Assembly: GCA_963791495.1 (NCBI GenBank)
Contig: CAWBST010000021.1
Coordinates: 681,748 to 745,747, forward strand
Reading direction: 5' to 3'
Length of the DNA: 64,000 bases
Origin: JAMXLO01 sp963791495
GTDB taxonomy: Bacteria > Pseudomonadota > Alphaproteobacteria > Acetobacterales > Acetobacteraceae
Below, piece after piece: positions 25,128 through 33,064 of the stretch. Within the stretch, counting starts at the first letter, position 1; each line of letters opens with the position of its first letter. The notes beneath the pieces are model-generated. The model was not told where the DNA came from, ran no database searches, and saw nothing but the letters and a program-made list of their open reading frames with translations. Made by a program: the position numbers and the translations under genes.

Positions 25128-26267
25128 ATGAACGACCAGACAACGACAACCGAACTGCCGCCAACCTTGCGGCATCCGCGTTCCGACCAACGGGATCTGC
25201 TCTCACGGCAGAGAAGCCGGCGTGCCGCGAGCGCCAAGTGGGTGCTGCTGCTGATCGTCTTGGTGGCGGCCGCAGGAGCCGCGACTCACTGGTATATCAC
25301 CAGGGACGAAGTGAGCACCGATGACGCCTACACCGATGGCCGTGCCATCACCGTGGCGCCGCAGGTGGCGGGCACCGTCGTCGCGCTGCACGTGACAGAC
25401 AACCAGCAAGTCAAGGCCGGGGACCTGCTACTGGAGGTCGATCCGCGCGCCTATGCCGCGGCGCGCGATCAGGCGCAGGGCGCCCTCCAGGTGGCGGAGG
25501 CGCAACTCGCCAATGCGCGCATCAACCTGGAATGGGCAAAGCAAGACTACCCCGCCAAACTGGCTGCCGCGCAGGCCTCTCTGGCCGCGGCCCGTGCCGG
25601 CCGTTTCAAGGCGGAGGCGGATGCGCGCCGCCAGCGCGATCTGCCGAAGCAGGCCACCACCCAACAGGAGATCGACACCGCCAACGCCGCGCTGCGCACC
25701 GCCGACGCGCAGGTGGATCAGGCACAGGCGGCCGTCCAACAGGCCGACCTCGTCCCGCAATATGTCGGCCAGGCCGAGGCCCAGGTGCGCCAGCTCGAAG
25801 CTCAGGTGGCGCTGGCCCACGCCCAGCTCGATCAGGCGATGCTGAACCTGTCCTGGACCAGGATCACCGCCCCACAGGACGGCTGGATCACCAAGCGCAA
25901 CATCGAGCAGGGCAACTACGTGCAGGCAGGGCAGTCCGTGCTGTCGATCGTCACGCCCGATATCTGGATCACTGCCAACTTCAAGGAATCGCAGCTCGAC
26001 CGCATGCGCCCCGGCGAGAAGGTGGATATCAGCATCGATGCCTATGGCCACCTGAAGCTTGTCGGCCACGTCGACAGCATCCAGCTCGGCTCCGGTTCGC
26101 GCTTCACCGCATTCCCGCCGGAAAACGCCACCGGGAACTTCGTGAAGATTGTCCAGCGCGTCCCGGTCAAGATCCTGATCAACTCGGGCATGGATCCCAA
26201 GCTCCCGCTCCCCCTGGGCCTCTCCGCCATCCCAACGGTCCATCTCGCCGATGCAGCCTCCGGGTAA
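25128..26267 (+). CDS. emrA: EmrA/HlyD-type membrane fusion protein
   Basis: This is the periplasmic adaptor of a tripartite multidrug efflux pump. It has one membrane anchor (residues about 38-58, WVLLLIVLVAAAGAATHWYI), the motif STDDAYTDGRAITVAPQVAG, a biotinyl-lipoyl-like half motif, and a long alpha-helical hairpin rich in Ala/Gln (residues about 105-225). The second lipoyl half (ITAPQDGWITKRNIEQG) and a beta-barrel with NFKESQLDRMRPGEKVDISI follow. It is 379 aa, the usual length. The partner permease gene (26490) is separated by a 204-bp multi-hairpin repeat rather than being directly adjacent. Confidence 0.92.
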   Translation: MNDQTTTTELPPTLRHPRSDQRDLLSRQRSRRAASAKWVLLLIVLVAAAGAATHWYITRDEVSTDDAYTDGRAITVAPQVAGTVVALHVTDNQQVKAGDLLLEVDPRAYAAARDQAQGALQVAEAQLANARINLEWAKQDYPAKLAAAQASLAAARAGRFKAEADARRQRDLPKQATTQQEIDTANAALRTADAQVDQAQAAVQQADLVPQYVGQAEAQVRQLEAQVALAHAQLDQAMLNLSWTRITAPQDGWITKRNIEQGNYVQAGQSVLSIVTPDIWITANFKESQLDRMRPGEKVDISIDAYGHLKLVGHVDSIQLGSGSRFTAFPPENATGNFVKIVQRVPVKILINSGMDPKLPLPLGLSAIPTVHLADAASG

Positions 26268-26269
26268 GG

Positions 26270-26473
26270 CCAAGGGGGCACTGCCCCCTTGGAACCCCCG
26301 CCAGGGGACAGTCGTCCCCTGGACCCCTCGGACTGGTTTGTTGAAGGGGGGGCCATCAGCAGCGGAGCGGCTCCAACGTCCGAGCCCGGGCCCCCCTTCA
26401 ACAAACCAAACTGACAGGGATCCAAGGGCCGGCGGCCCTTGGCAGGGGGTCCAGGGGGACAGCGTCCCCCTGG
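26270..26473. repeat. Composite five-hairpin repeat between emrA and emrB
   Basis: Five palindromes follow one another. CCAAGGGGGC/GCCCCCTTGG spans 26270-26292 and CCAGGGGAC/GTCCCCTGG spans 26301-26322. A 20-bp arm pair starting GGTTTGTTGAAGG spans 26335-26354 with 26388-26407. CCAAGGGCC/GGCCCTTGG spans 26422-26442 and CCAGGGGGAC/GTCCCCCTGG spans 26451-26473. The outer hairpins recur on both sides of the central arm pair, giving an ordered mobile-element-like structure without any gene. It starts 3 bp after the emrA stop and ends 17 bp before the emrB start. Confidence 0.85.
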
Positions 26474-26489
26474 TCTCACCCGACGCAGC

Positions 26490-28064
26490 ATGAGCGATTG
26501 GCACGATGCGGCATGGCGGCCGAGGGGGAATGTCTGGCTCGTGGCCGGCGCCGCAACGTTGGCGCCATTCATGGAGATCCTGGACACCTCGATCGTCAAT
26601 GTGAGCCTGCCGAACATCGCCGGAGCTTTGTCTGCGAGCAATAACGACGCGACCTGGACGCTGACATCTTATCTGGTCGCGAATGGGATCATTGTGCCGG
26701 TCGCCGGGTGGCTCGGGCGGCTGATCGGGCGCAAGCGGTACTTCCTGATCTGCATCGCGATGTTCACGGTGTGCTCTTTCCTGTGTGGGATCGCGACGAG
26801 CCTGCCGCAGCTTGTAGTGTTCCGATTGCTGCAGGGGCTGTTCGGCGGTGGGCTGCAGCCGGCCCAGCAGTCGGTGATCCTCGATACGTTCGAGCCATCG
26901 GAGCGGGGGAAGGGATTTTCACTGGTGGCGATCGCGGTGATCTTTGCGCCGATCCTCGGTCCCGTGCTGGGCGGCTGGATCACCGACGACTATTCCTGGC
27001 GCTGGGTGTTCCTGATCAACGTGCCGGTCGGGATTTTCGCCTTCATTTCCGTCGCGCAGCTGGTGGATGATCCGCCCTGGGTGCAGCGCGATCGCGCGCA
27101 CCCTCGGGACATCGACTATTGCGGACTGGCGCTGATCGCGCTCGGGCTGGGAGCGCTGCAGATCATGCTCGACCGCGGCGAGGACAGTGACTGGTTCAGC
27201 TCGCCCTTCATCCAGTTCGTCGCGTTGCTGGCGGCGGTGGGAATTGTCGGCGGCACGGCATGGCTGCTGATGATCGAGAAGCCGGTGGTCGATCTGCGCT
27301 GCCTGAAGGATCGGAACTTCGCCGTTGGTGTGCTGATGGTGGCAGGGATCGGCGCGATCCTCTATTCGACCAACGTTATCATCCCGGTGATGGCCCAGCA
27401 GTGGTTCGGTTACACCGCGCTGCTCGCGGGGCTGCTGTTGTCACCCGGAGCGGCGGTGATGATCGTGCTTATCCCCATCGTCGCGCGGCTGGTTCTGCCG
27501 AACGTGCAGACGCGGTTCGTGATTGCGTTTGGCTTCTTCGTGCTGGGGTGTTCGGCGGTGTTCGCCTACCGACTGACGCCGCAGATGGATTTCTGGACGC
27601 TGGCCTCTGTCCGCGCCTTCCAGACAGTGGGTCTGGCATTTCTGTTCGTGCCGAACAGCACGTTGTCCTACTCGACGCTGCCGCGGTCGCTGAATGCCGA
27701 CGCCACCGCGCTGTATTCGATGTTCCGCAACATCTTCGGCTCCATTGGCATCGCGGTGATCACGGCGTTGGGAGCAGAGCGTGCGCAGGCCCATCGAGCT
27801 TATCTCACCGGGCATCTGACTCCCTACGACCAGCCGTATCAGGAGCTGCTGGCGCGCCACACGCAGACGCTGCAGGCGATGGGCCACCCCGCACGGAGTG
27901 CGCACGATGCGGCGATGGGGCTAATCAACCAGACGCTGAACGTACAGGCGGCGATCCTCTCCTACATGGACCTCTACGCCTACGTCGCACTCGCGGCGTT
28001 CTGCCTCGTGCCGCTGACGCTGCTGTTCCGCGCCGGCGTGGCGGGACGGCCAGCGGGGCGCTGA
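26490..28064 (+). CDS. emrB: EmrB/QacA-type MFS multidrug transporter (DHA2, 14 helices)
   Basis: This is the inner-membrane permease of the EmrAB-type pump (524 aa, 14 predicted helices). Motifs include LDTSIVNVSLPNIAG at the end of helix 1, GWLGRLIGRKRYF in loop 2-3, LLQGLFGGGLQPAQQSVILD and the antiporter motif GPVLGGWITDDYSWRW. I start at the ATG at 26490; no strong ribosome-binding site is visible because the repeat element ends just upstream. It works with the EmrA protein encoded before it, exporting hydrophobic compounds by proton antiport. Confidence 0.93.
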   Translation: MSDWHDAAWRPRGNVWLVAGAATLAPFMEILDTSIVNVSLPNIAGALSASNNDATWTLTSYLVANGIIVPVAGWLGRLIGRKRYFLICIAMFTVCSFLCGIATSLPQLVVFRLLQGLFGGGLQPAQQSVILDTFEPSERGKGFSLVAIAVIFAPILGPVLGGWITDDYSWRWVFLINVPVGIFAFISVAQLVDDPPWVQRDRAHPRDIDYCGLALIALGLGALQIMLDRGEDSDWFSSPFIQFVALLAAVGIVGGTAWLLMIEKPVVDLRCLKDRNFAVGVLMVAGIGAILYSTNVIIPVMAQQWFGYTALLAGLLLSPGAAVMIVLIPIVARLVLPNVQTRFVIAFGFFVLGCSAVFAYRLTPQMDFWTLASVRAFQTVGLAFLFVPNSTLSYSTLPRSLNADATALYSMFRNIFGSIGIAVITALGAERAQAHRAYLTGHLTPYDQPYQELLARHTQTLQAMGHPARSAHDAAMGLINQTLNVQAAILSYMDLYAYVALAAFCLVPLTLLFRAGVAGRPAGR

Positions 28065-28175
28065 CGCTTCACGACAACGCGCGGCGAGCGCGGCGCAGCA
28101 TTGCAATTCGAGGTGGGGCTGACCAGTCTCGACCAACTCGACCATTCTGCGGCTCGGAGATAGGAGTTAAGGCGC

Positions 28176-28397
28176 GTGAGCGGGGCGACTGATACCGATA
28201 TCGAAAGTCTGATCGATGCCGCGAGGACTTCCGGCACGGTCGATCCAGAGCAGGAGATCGCGGCGCTGCAGGACCTGCTGCGGACCGCCTGGGGCCTGAT
28301 GTCCGAGGCGCAGCAGACGGCGCTTATGGAGAGCGATGAGGCTCAGGCGGTGCTGATATCCGACGAGGATGAGGCGGACGAACCGGGCGAGGAGTGA
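28176..28397 (+). CDS. Small acidic protein of unknown function
   Basis: This 73-aa protein starts at GTG 28176 with a strong ribosome-binding site (AGGAG, 9 bases upstream). It is helical and very acidic, with the C-terminus ending SDEDEADEPGEE, and the central part ALQDLLRTAWGLMSEAQQTA could form an amphipathic helix. I do not recognise the family. It is downstream of emrB by 111 bp and convergent with phnE. It is too short for certainty, but the start signal and codon use support it. Confidence 0.6.
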   Translation: MSGATDTDIESLIDAARTSGTVDPEQEIAALQDLLRTAWGLMSEAQQTALMESDEAQAVLISDEDEADEPGEE

Positions 28398-28403
28398 CGG
28401 CGC

Positions 28404-29252
28404 CTACATCACCTGCGGAACCGGCGACCCAATCAGCCGGCGTCGGACGCGCGCCGACATCTGATCGATCACCGCCACAGTCACCAATATGAGGAGGATG
28501 ATGAACGACACTTCATCCCAGTACCGCACCTTGATCCGTTCGGCGATCTGCAGCCCGATGCCCCCCGCTCCAACCACACCCAGGATCGCCGCGCTGCGGG
28601 TGTTGCTCTCGAACCCGTAGAGCACCTGCGCGAGCAGCACCGGCAGCACCTGCGGCAGAAGCCCGAACCGGATGGCCAATAGCCGCGAGCCCCCGGCTGC
28701 CTCCACCGCCTCGGTCTGCCGTGGATCGGCGTTCTCGATCGCCTCGGCGAACAGCTTCGCCAATACGCAGATATCCGCCGCGGCGATCGCCATCACGCCG
28801 GCAAGCGGCCCCAGCCCCACTGCGCGCACGAACGCCAGTGCCCAGATGAGCTGGTCCACGCCGCGAAACCCGTCGAACACACGGCGGATCGAGAAATGCG
28901 CCAGCGCGTTCACCAGCACGTTGCGCGCGCCGAGGAAGCCTAGTGGAAAGGCGATAACCGCCGCGACGAAGGTGCCGAGGAAGGCCATCGCCACGCTTTC
29001 CGCCAGGCCTTGCAGGATGTCCTGCCATTGGGCGCCGGGACTGGGCGGAATCATCTGCCGCAGGATGACAAACAGGCCCGAAATGCCGTGCGACAGCCGC
29101 GCCGGCGTGATGTCGAACCAAACACACAATGCAACCAGCCAGGCGACGCACAGCGACGCGCCGAGCCATCGCAGTGCACGCGTCAGCGGCGTCGGACCGA
29201 AGGCGCGCGGGAAACGCGCACGAACGCGGGCGATGTCGACTGTGGCGATCAC
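28404..29252 (-). CDS. phnE: Phosphonate-type ABC transporter permease PhnE (second copy)
   Basis: This is an inner-membrane permease of a phosphonate/phosphite-type importer (282 aa). It has one N-terminal helix, then the BPD_transp domain with FVAAVIAFPLGFLGARNVL, the VFDGFRGVDQLIWALAFVRA segment and the EAA loop EAVEAAGGSRLLAIRFGLLP. It is the distal gene of phnD-phnE-phnE and is paralogous to the preceding permease gene. A palindromic repeat separates the two permeases. Confidence 0.9.
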   Translation of the reverse strand: MIATVDIARVRARFPRAFGPTPLTRALRWLGASLCVAWLVALCVWFDITPARLSHGISGLFVILRQMIPPSPGAQWQDILQGLAESVAMAFLGTFVAAVIAFPLGFLGARNVLVNALAHFSIRRVFDGFRGVDQLIWALAFVRAVGLGPLAGVMAIAAADICVLAKLFAEAIENADPRQTEAVEAAGGSRLLAIRFGLLPQVLPVLLAQVLYGFESNTRSAAILGVVGAGGIGLQIAERIKVRYWDEVSFIILLILVTVAVIDQMSARVRRRLIGSPVPQVM

Positions 29253-29268
29253 GGCGCCATCGTCTCAT

Positions 29269-29322
29269 CGTCATGCCCGCGAAAGCGGGCATCCAGTGCC
29301 ACCGGCCTTCGTGGGAATGACG
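29269..29322. repeat. Palindromic repeat between the two phnE genes
   Basis: It starts CGTCATGCCCGCGAAAGCGG and ends in GGGAATGACG, so the outer GTCAT/ATGAC arms are inverted and the left half carries its own hairpin, GCCCGC-GAAA-GCGGGC. This resembles the widespread 'GTCATTCCCGCGAAAGCGGG' class of proteobacterial repeats. Confidence 0.7.
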
Positions 29323-29334
29323 GAGGCGGCGGCA

Positions 29335-30204
29335 TCACTCCACACGTCCGATGGCCAGCGTGCGCAGCTTCTCCGACGTCAGGTCGATCAGGCTGACCGT
29401 CAGGATGATCAGCACGATTATCGCGCCGATCTCCTGGTAATAGTTGAAGCTGATCACCGAGTACAGCTCCTGTCCGATCCCGCCCGCGCCGACGAAGCCG
29501 ATCACCGTCGCACCGCGCACGTTGATCTCGAAGCGCAGCAGCACGTAGGACAGGAAATTCGGCAACACCTGCGGCAGGATGGCGAAGCGCACCGCATGCG
29601 CCCAGTTGCCACCTGACGCGCGCACCGCCTCCCAAGGCCGCATGTCGGCATTCTCGACCACCTCGGCGAACAGTTTTCCGAGCGCGCCCGCGGTGTGCAG
29701 TGCAATTGCCAGGATGCCGGCCAGCGGGCCGACTCCGAATGTCCACACAAGAATCAGCGCATAAACGATGTCCGGCACTGTGCGAAACAGTTCCAGCGCG
29801 CGACGGAATGCGAAATGCACGGCGCGGTTCGGTGCGAGGTTGATCGCAGCCGGGAAACACAGCAGTGCGGCCACCATCGCGCCGGACAGGGTCGCGAGCG
29901 CCGCCATCTGGCTGGTCTCGAACAGCAGCCACAGCCAGATGTCCAGCCGGTACATCCAGAAGGCGAGCGAACCCTGCGCATCGGTGCCGGCAAACAGCAC
30001 TGACGCCCGCAAATCGGGCAGTAGCTTCCAAAAATACTCCCCGATGCGAGGCGCACCGTTGATCAACGACGAGGGATACGCCTCGGACACCCATGCGGCG
30101 AGCAGCAACGCCGAGCACAGCACGATGCCACCGCCAACCGTGCCGATCAGCCGTGCGCGCCGACGCGCATGAAACGCGGTCTCCAGCGACGCCGCGGCGC
30201 TCAC
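29335..30204 (-). CDS. phnE: Phosphonate-type ABC transporter permease PhnE (first copy)
   Basis: This permease (289 aa) starts at a GTG that overlaps the phnD stop (GTGA), so translation is coupled. An N-terminal helix (LIGTVGGGIVLCSALLLAAW) is followed by a long periplasmic loop and the permease domain, with ALELFRTVPDIVYALILVW and the EAA loop WEAVRASGGNWAHAVRFAIL. It pairs with the second PhnE to form the channel. An upstream in-frame extension exists but overlaps phnD and has no family similarity. Confidence 0.9.
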   Translation of the reverse strand: MSAAASLETAFHARRRARLIGTVGGGIVLCSALLLAAWVSEAYPSSLINGAPRIGEYFWKLLPDLRASVLFAGTDAQGSLAFWMYRLDIWLWLLFETSQMAALATLSGAMVAALLCFPAAINLAPNRAVHFAFRRALELFRTVPDIVYALILVWTFGVGPLAGILAIALHTAGALGKLFAEVVENADMRPWEAVRASGGNWAHAVRFAILPQVLPNFLSYVLLRFEINVRGATVIGFVGAGGIGQELYSVISFNYYQEIGAIIVLIILTVSLIDLTSEKLRTLAIGRVE

Positions 30205-31097
30205 CGGCGCCGACGCTGCGCCGCCTCCTGCTGCAGCATGTCGATGAACACCTGGAAGTCCTCGTGCTTCACCGGCACCCAGCCCTTGCCGCTGCCCATG
30301 TCGAACGTGTGGTAGATGTCCGGATACGCCGTCGGCAGCGCGAGATGGAACGCCAGCATGTCGGCCTGGTAGCTCGCCGGCGTGCTCTTCCGCACGGTCA
30401 GCGGGCCGTTCAGGATCGGCCGCGACTTCCAGATGATGCGCACATCCTTCATGTCGAGCATCTTCTTGTCGACCATCATGCGCAGGTTGCCACGCGTGTA
30501 GCCCACGGCCGGATCGCCGACACCGGACGTCCAGGTGACGCCGCCGTCGTACTGGTGGTTCATGACTGCTACCACCGCCTGTTCGTGCCCACCGGCAAAT
30601 CCGGTGCGGCTGAAATACTTCCCGGGTTCGGGATCGATCCCCTGCGCGCGAAACTCGGCACGTGGGATCAGGTAGCCCGAGGCGCTGTTCGGGTCCGCCC
30701 AGGCGAGTGAATGCCCCTTCATCTCGGCAAGCGATGTGATGCCGCTGTCGGCCCGCACATACATCACCGATACATAGGAATTGCTGCCGTCCTGTTCCTG
30801 CGTGACCACCAGCGGCACGACATCGCCGTTGCTCTCCAGCCAAGCGGAGGCATAGGCGGCCGGACTCATATACGCGTTCTCTAGCTGTTTTGCGGCAAAC
30901 GCCTGGATCACGCCGGCATAGTCGGCGGCGACCAGAAGCTTCACCGGCACCTCGAACGTGGTCTCCATCAGCTTCTTGTAGCCATCGACACGAGCCAGCC
31001 GGTCGGCGTCGTTCTCGCCGCCGAGCAGGCCGATGCGCATCACCGGGATCTCCTTCGCCCAGTCGCGCTTGCCGGGCTTCGGCATCTCCTGCGCCAA
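30201..31097 (-). CDS. phnD: Phosphonate-type ABC transporter substrate-binding protein PhnD (signal peptide out of frame)
   Basis: This is a periplasmic binding protein for phosphonate, phosphite or related oxyanions. The mature part shows MRIGLLGGENDADRLARVDG, KLLVAADYAGVIQAFAAKQ, the ligand-loop NSASGYLIPRAEFRAQGID and GGHEQAVVAVMNHQYDGGVT. In this frame it begins MAQEMPKPGK, without a signal peptide. Directly upstream (to the ATG at 31158, with GAGGA before it) a second frame encodes MITRRRATIGLG. Shifting by one base near 31125 gives ATLLLAPSALA and joins the mature part. The true gene is therefore probably 30201-31158 with one extra base. No ATPase gene (phnC) is adjacent. Confidence 0.85.
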   Translation of the reverse strand: MAQEMPKPGKRDWAKEIPVMRIGLLGGENDADRLARVDGYKKLMETTFEVPVKLLVAADYAGVIQAFAAKQLENAYMSPAAYASAWLESNGDVVPLVVTQEQDGSNSYVSVMYVRADSGITSLAEMKGHSLAWADPNSASGYLIPRAEFRAQGIDPEPGKYFSRTGFAGGHEQAVVAVMNHQYDGGVTWTSGVGDPAVGYTRGNLRMMVDKKMLDMKDVRIIWKSRPILNGPLTVRKSTPASYQADMLAFHLALPTAYPDIYHTFDMGSGKGWVPVKHEDFQVFIDMLQQEAAQRRRR

Positions 31098-31280
31098 TGC
31101 GCTCGGCGCCAGCAGAAGTGTCGCCGAGGCCGATGGTCGCGCGACGCCGTGTGATCATGCCTGGCAATCCTCGATGTGTCGCCGCTAGCTTAGTGCCTTT
31201 GGGGTCATTCCGGATACCGGTCGTGGCGATCCACCGTGCCGCGTGCCAGCATGCGGCGCGCATCGCAGGGCACTGTAACC

Positions 31281-32331
31281 ATGCCGTTCAGTCCGTTCGA
31301 CGACAGGCCTTTCCGTGGCATGACCAAGGTGGCGACGACCTACGGCGTGCTGCTGGTCGGCAATCTCGCCGCCTGGGGCTGGGCATGGATCGCGTTCGCG
31401 GATCGGCCGGCGCTGCTCGGCATCGCGTTGTTCGCCTACGTCTTCGGGCTGCGGCACGCCTTCGACGCCGATCACATCGCTGCCATCGACAACGTCGTCC
31501 GCAAGCTGATGCAGCAAGACAAGGCACCGCATGCCGTCGGTTTCTTCTTCTCGCTTGGCCACTCCACCATGGTCGTGCTTGCCTCCGTAGCGATCGCCGT
31601 AACGACAACCGCTCTGCAGGGCCGCCTCGCTGCCTGGCGTGACATCGGTGGCGCCGTCGGCACGATGGTCTCTGCGCTCTTCCTGCTGCTCATCGGCATC
31701 GCCAATCTGTTCATCCTTCGTGGCGTCTGGGCGGCATTCATCCGGATCCGCAATGGCCAAGCGGTCGGGGACGATGCGCTCGACGGCCTGCTCGCGGGCC
31801 GCGGCCTGCTGACCCGCCTGTTCCGCCCGATCTTCCGCGTCGTTTCGCGCTCATGGCACATGTATCCGATCGGCTTGTTGTTCGCCCTCGGGTTCGACAC
31901 CGCGACAGAAATCGGTCTTGTCGGCATCTCGGCGACCCAGGCCGCGCAGGGCATGCCGGTCTGGACGATCCTGGTGTTTCCCGCGCTGTTCACTGCCGGC
32001 ATGTCGTTGCTGGACACCACCGACAGCGTGTTGATGGCGCGCGCTTATGGCTGGGCCTTCGTCAATCCGATCCGCAGGCTCTGGTACAACCTGACCATCA
32101 CCGCTGCGTCGGTCGTCGTCGCCATTTTCATCGGCGGCATCGAGGCGACTTGGCCTGATCGGCAGCAAGCTCGGCCTCGAAGGTGGGTTCTGGAGCTTTG
32201 TCGGCGATCTGAACGACAGCCTCTCCGCTCTCGGCTACGTCGTCGTCGGCATCTTCGTCGCGAGTTGGATCACCTCGGCGCTGATCTACCGCCTGAAGGG
32301 CTATGACCGCCTGCAGGCGGATGCGTCCTGA
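31281..32331 (+). pseudogene. NiCoT-family nickel/cobalt transporter, frameshifted near the end
   Basis: This is a high-affinity Ni2+/Co2+ permease of the HoxN/NixA family. The signature RHAFDADHIAAIDN is present in helix 2, with FSLGHSTMVVLA and LGFDTATEIGLVG further on. Around 32148 the frame shifts after IFIGGIEA. Removing one base (GCGACTTGG) restores LGLIGSKLGLEGGFWSFVGD and the C-terminal helix, with the stop at 32329-32331, for about 349 aa. As written it ends with an unrelated Arg-rich tail and lacks the last helix. It is divergent from phnD, with a 122-bp gap. The nearby regulator is PadR-like, not NikR. Confidence 0.87.
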
Positions 32332-32385
32332 AGCGCAAGCTTCGGTCTCACGGCCTTGTGATTTTCCCCGGATAATCACCTGCGT

Positions 32386-32403
32386 ATATCCGGATACGGA
32401 TAT
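32386..32403. promoter_or_regulatory. Candidate PadR operator upstream of the padR-monooxygenase pair
   Basis: ATATCCG-GATA-CGGATAT is a perfect 7-bp inverted repeat with a 4-base spacer, ending 14 bases before the padR start codon. PadR proteins bind such AT-containing dyads near their own promoters, so autorepression of padR and the FAD monooxygenase gene is likely. Confidence 0.55.
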
Positions 32404-32417
32404 TCGGAAGCGGTGAA

Positions 32418-33050
32418 ATGCCTTCGGCCAAACGTCAGCACCCACAGAGTCTGCTCGCCCTCGCGGTGCTCGCGCTGGTGTTCGAGCGGCCGATGCATCC
32501 GTACGAGATGGCGGCGACCATGCGGGAGCGCCACAAGGAGGAAAGCATCAAGCTGCGCTACGGGTCGCTCTATACCGTGGTTGAGGCGCTGCGGCGCGAC
32601 GGGCTGATCGAACCGCAGGAGACGTCGCGCGACGGCCGTCGACCGGAACGTACCGTCTATGCGCTCACCAGCGCCGGCCAGGCGGAACTCTTCGCGTGGA
32701 TGAGCGACCTCCTGCTCTACCCGGTGAAGGAATATCCGCAGTTCATGGCGGCACTGTCGCTGCTGCCAGTGCTGCCGCCATCGATCGTCGAGACCAGGTT
32801 GCAGGAGCGGCTGCAGCACCTGGACGTCGCCATCAAGACGAAGCACGGCGCGCTCGACGGCGTGTTGCGAACTGGCTTGCCGCCGCTGTTCCTGATCGAA
32901 GGCGAGTACGAGATCGCGTTGATGGAAGCAGAACGCGATTTCGTCCGCCGGCTCGTGGCGCGCATTGCCAAGGACCCGGCGGAACTTGCACCGATGTGGC
33001 CGGGGATGCACGCCGGCGCCGAGAAACGCAAACATAAACGGAAATCCTGA
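32418..33050 (+). CDS. PadR-family transcriptional regulator
   Basis: This 210-aa regulator has the PadR winged-helix N-terminus (LLALAVLALVFERPMHPYEM, then LRYGSLYTVVEALRRDGLI and the wing GRRPERTVYALTSAGQAEL) and a helical C-terminal dimerisation domain. PadR proteins are mostly ligand-released repressors. A palindromic operator candidate lies just upstream of its start. The FAD monooxygenase gene begins 14 bp after its stop, so the two form a unit in which the enzyme is the likely target. Confidence 0.92.
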   Translation: MPSAKRQHPQSLLALAVLALVFERPMHPYEMAATMRERHKEESIKLRYGSLYTVVEALRRDGLIEPQETSRDGRRPERTVYALTSAGQAELFAWMSDLLLYPVKEYPQFMAALSLLPVLPPSIVETRLQERLQHLDVAIKTKHGALDGVLRTGLPPLFLIEGEYEIALMEAERDFVRRLVARIAKDPAELAPMWPGMHAGAEKRKHKRKS

Positions 33051-33064
33051 CGGGAGCATTCATC

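Noticed and set aside
29335..31263. A single 642-codon frame joining phnE to upstream sequence
   Set aside because: The part upstream of 30204 is phnD read in a wrong frame; phnE has a GTG start overlapping the phnD stop.
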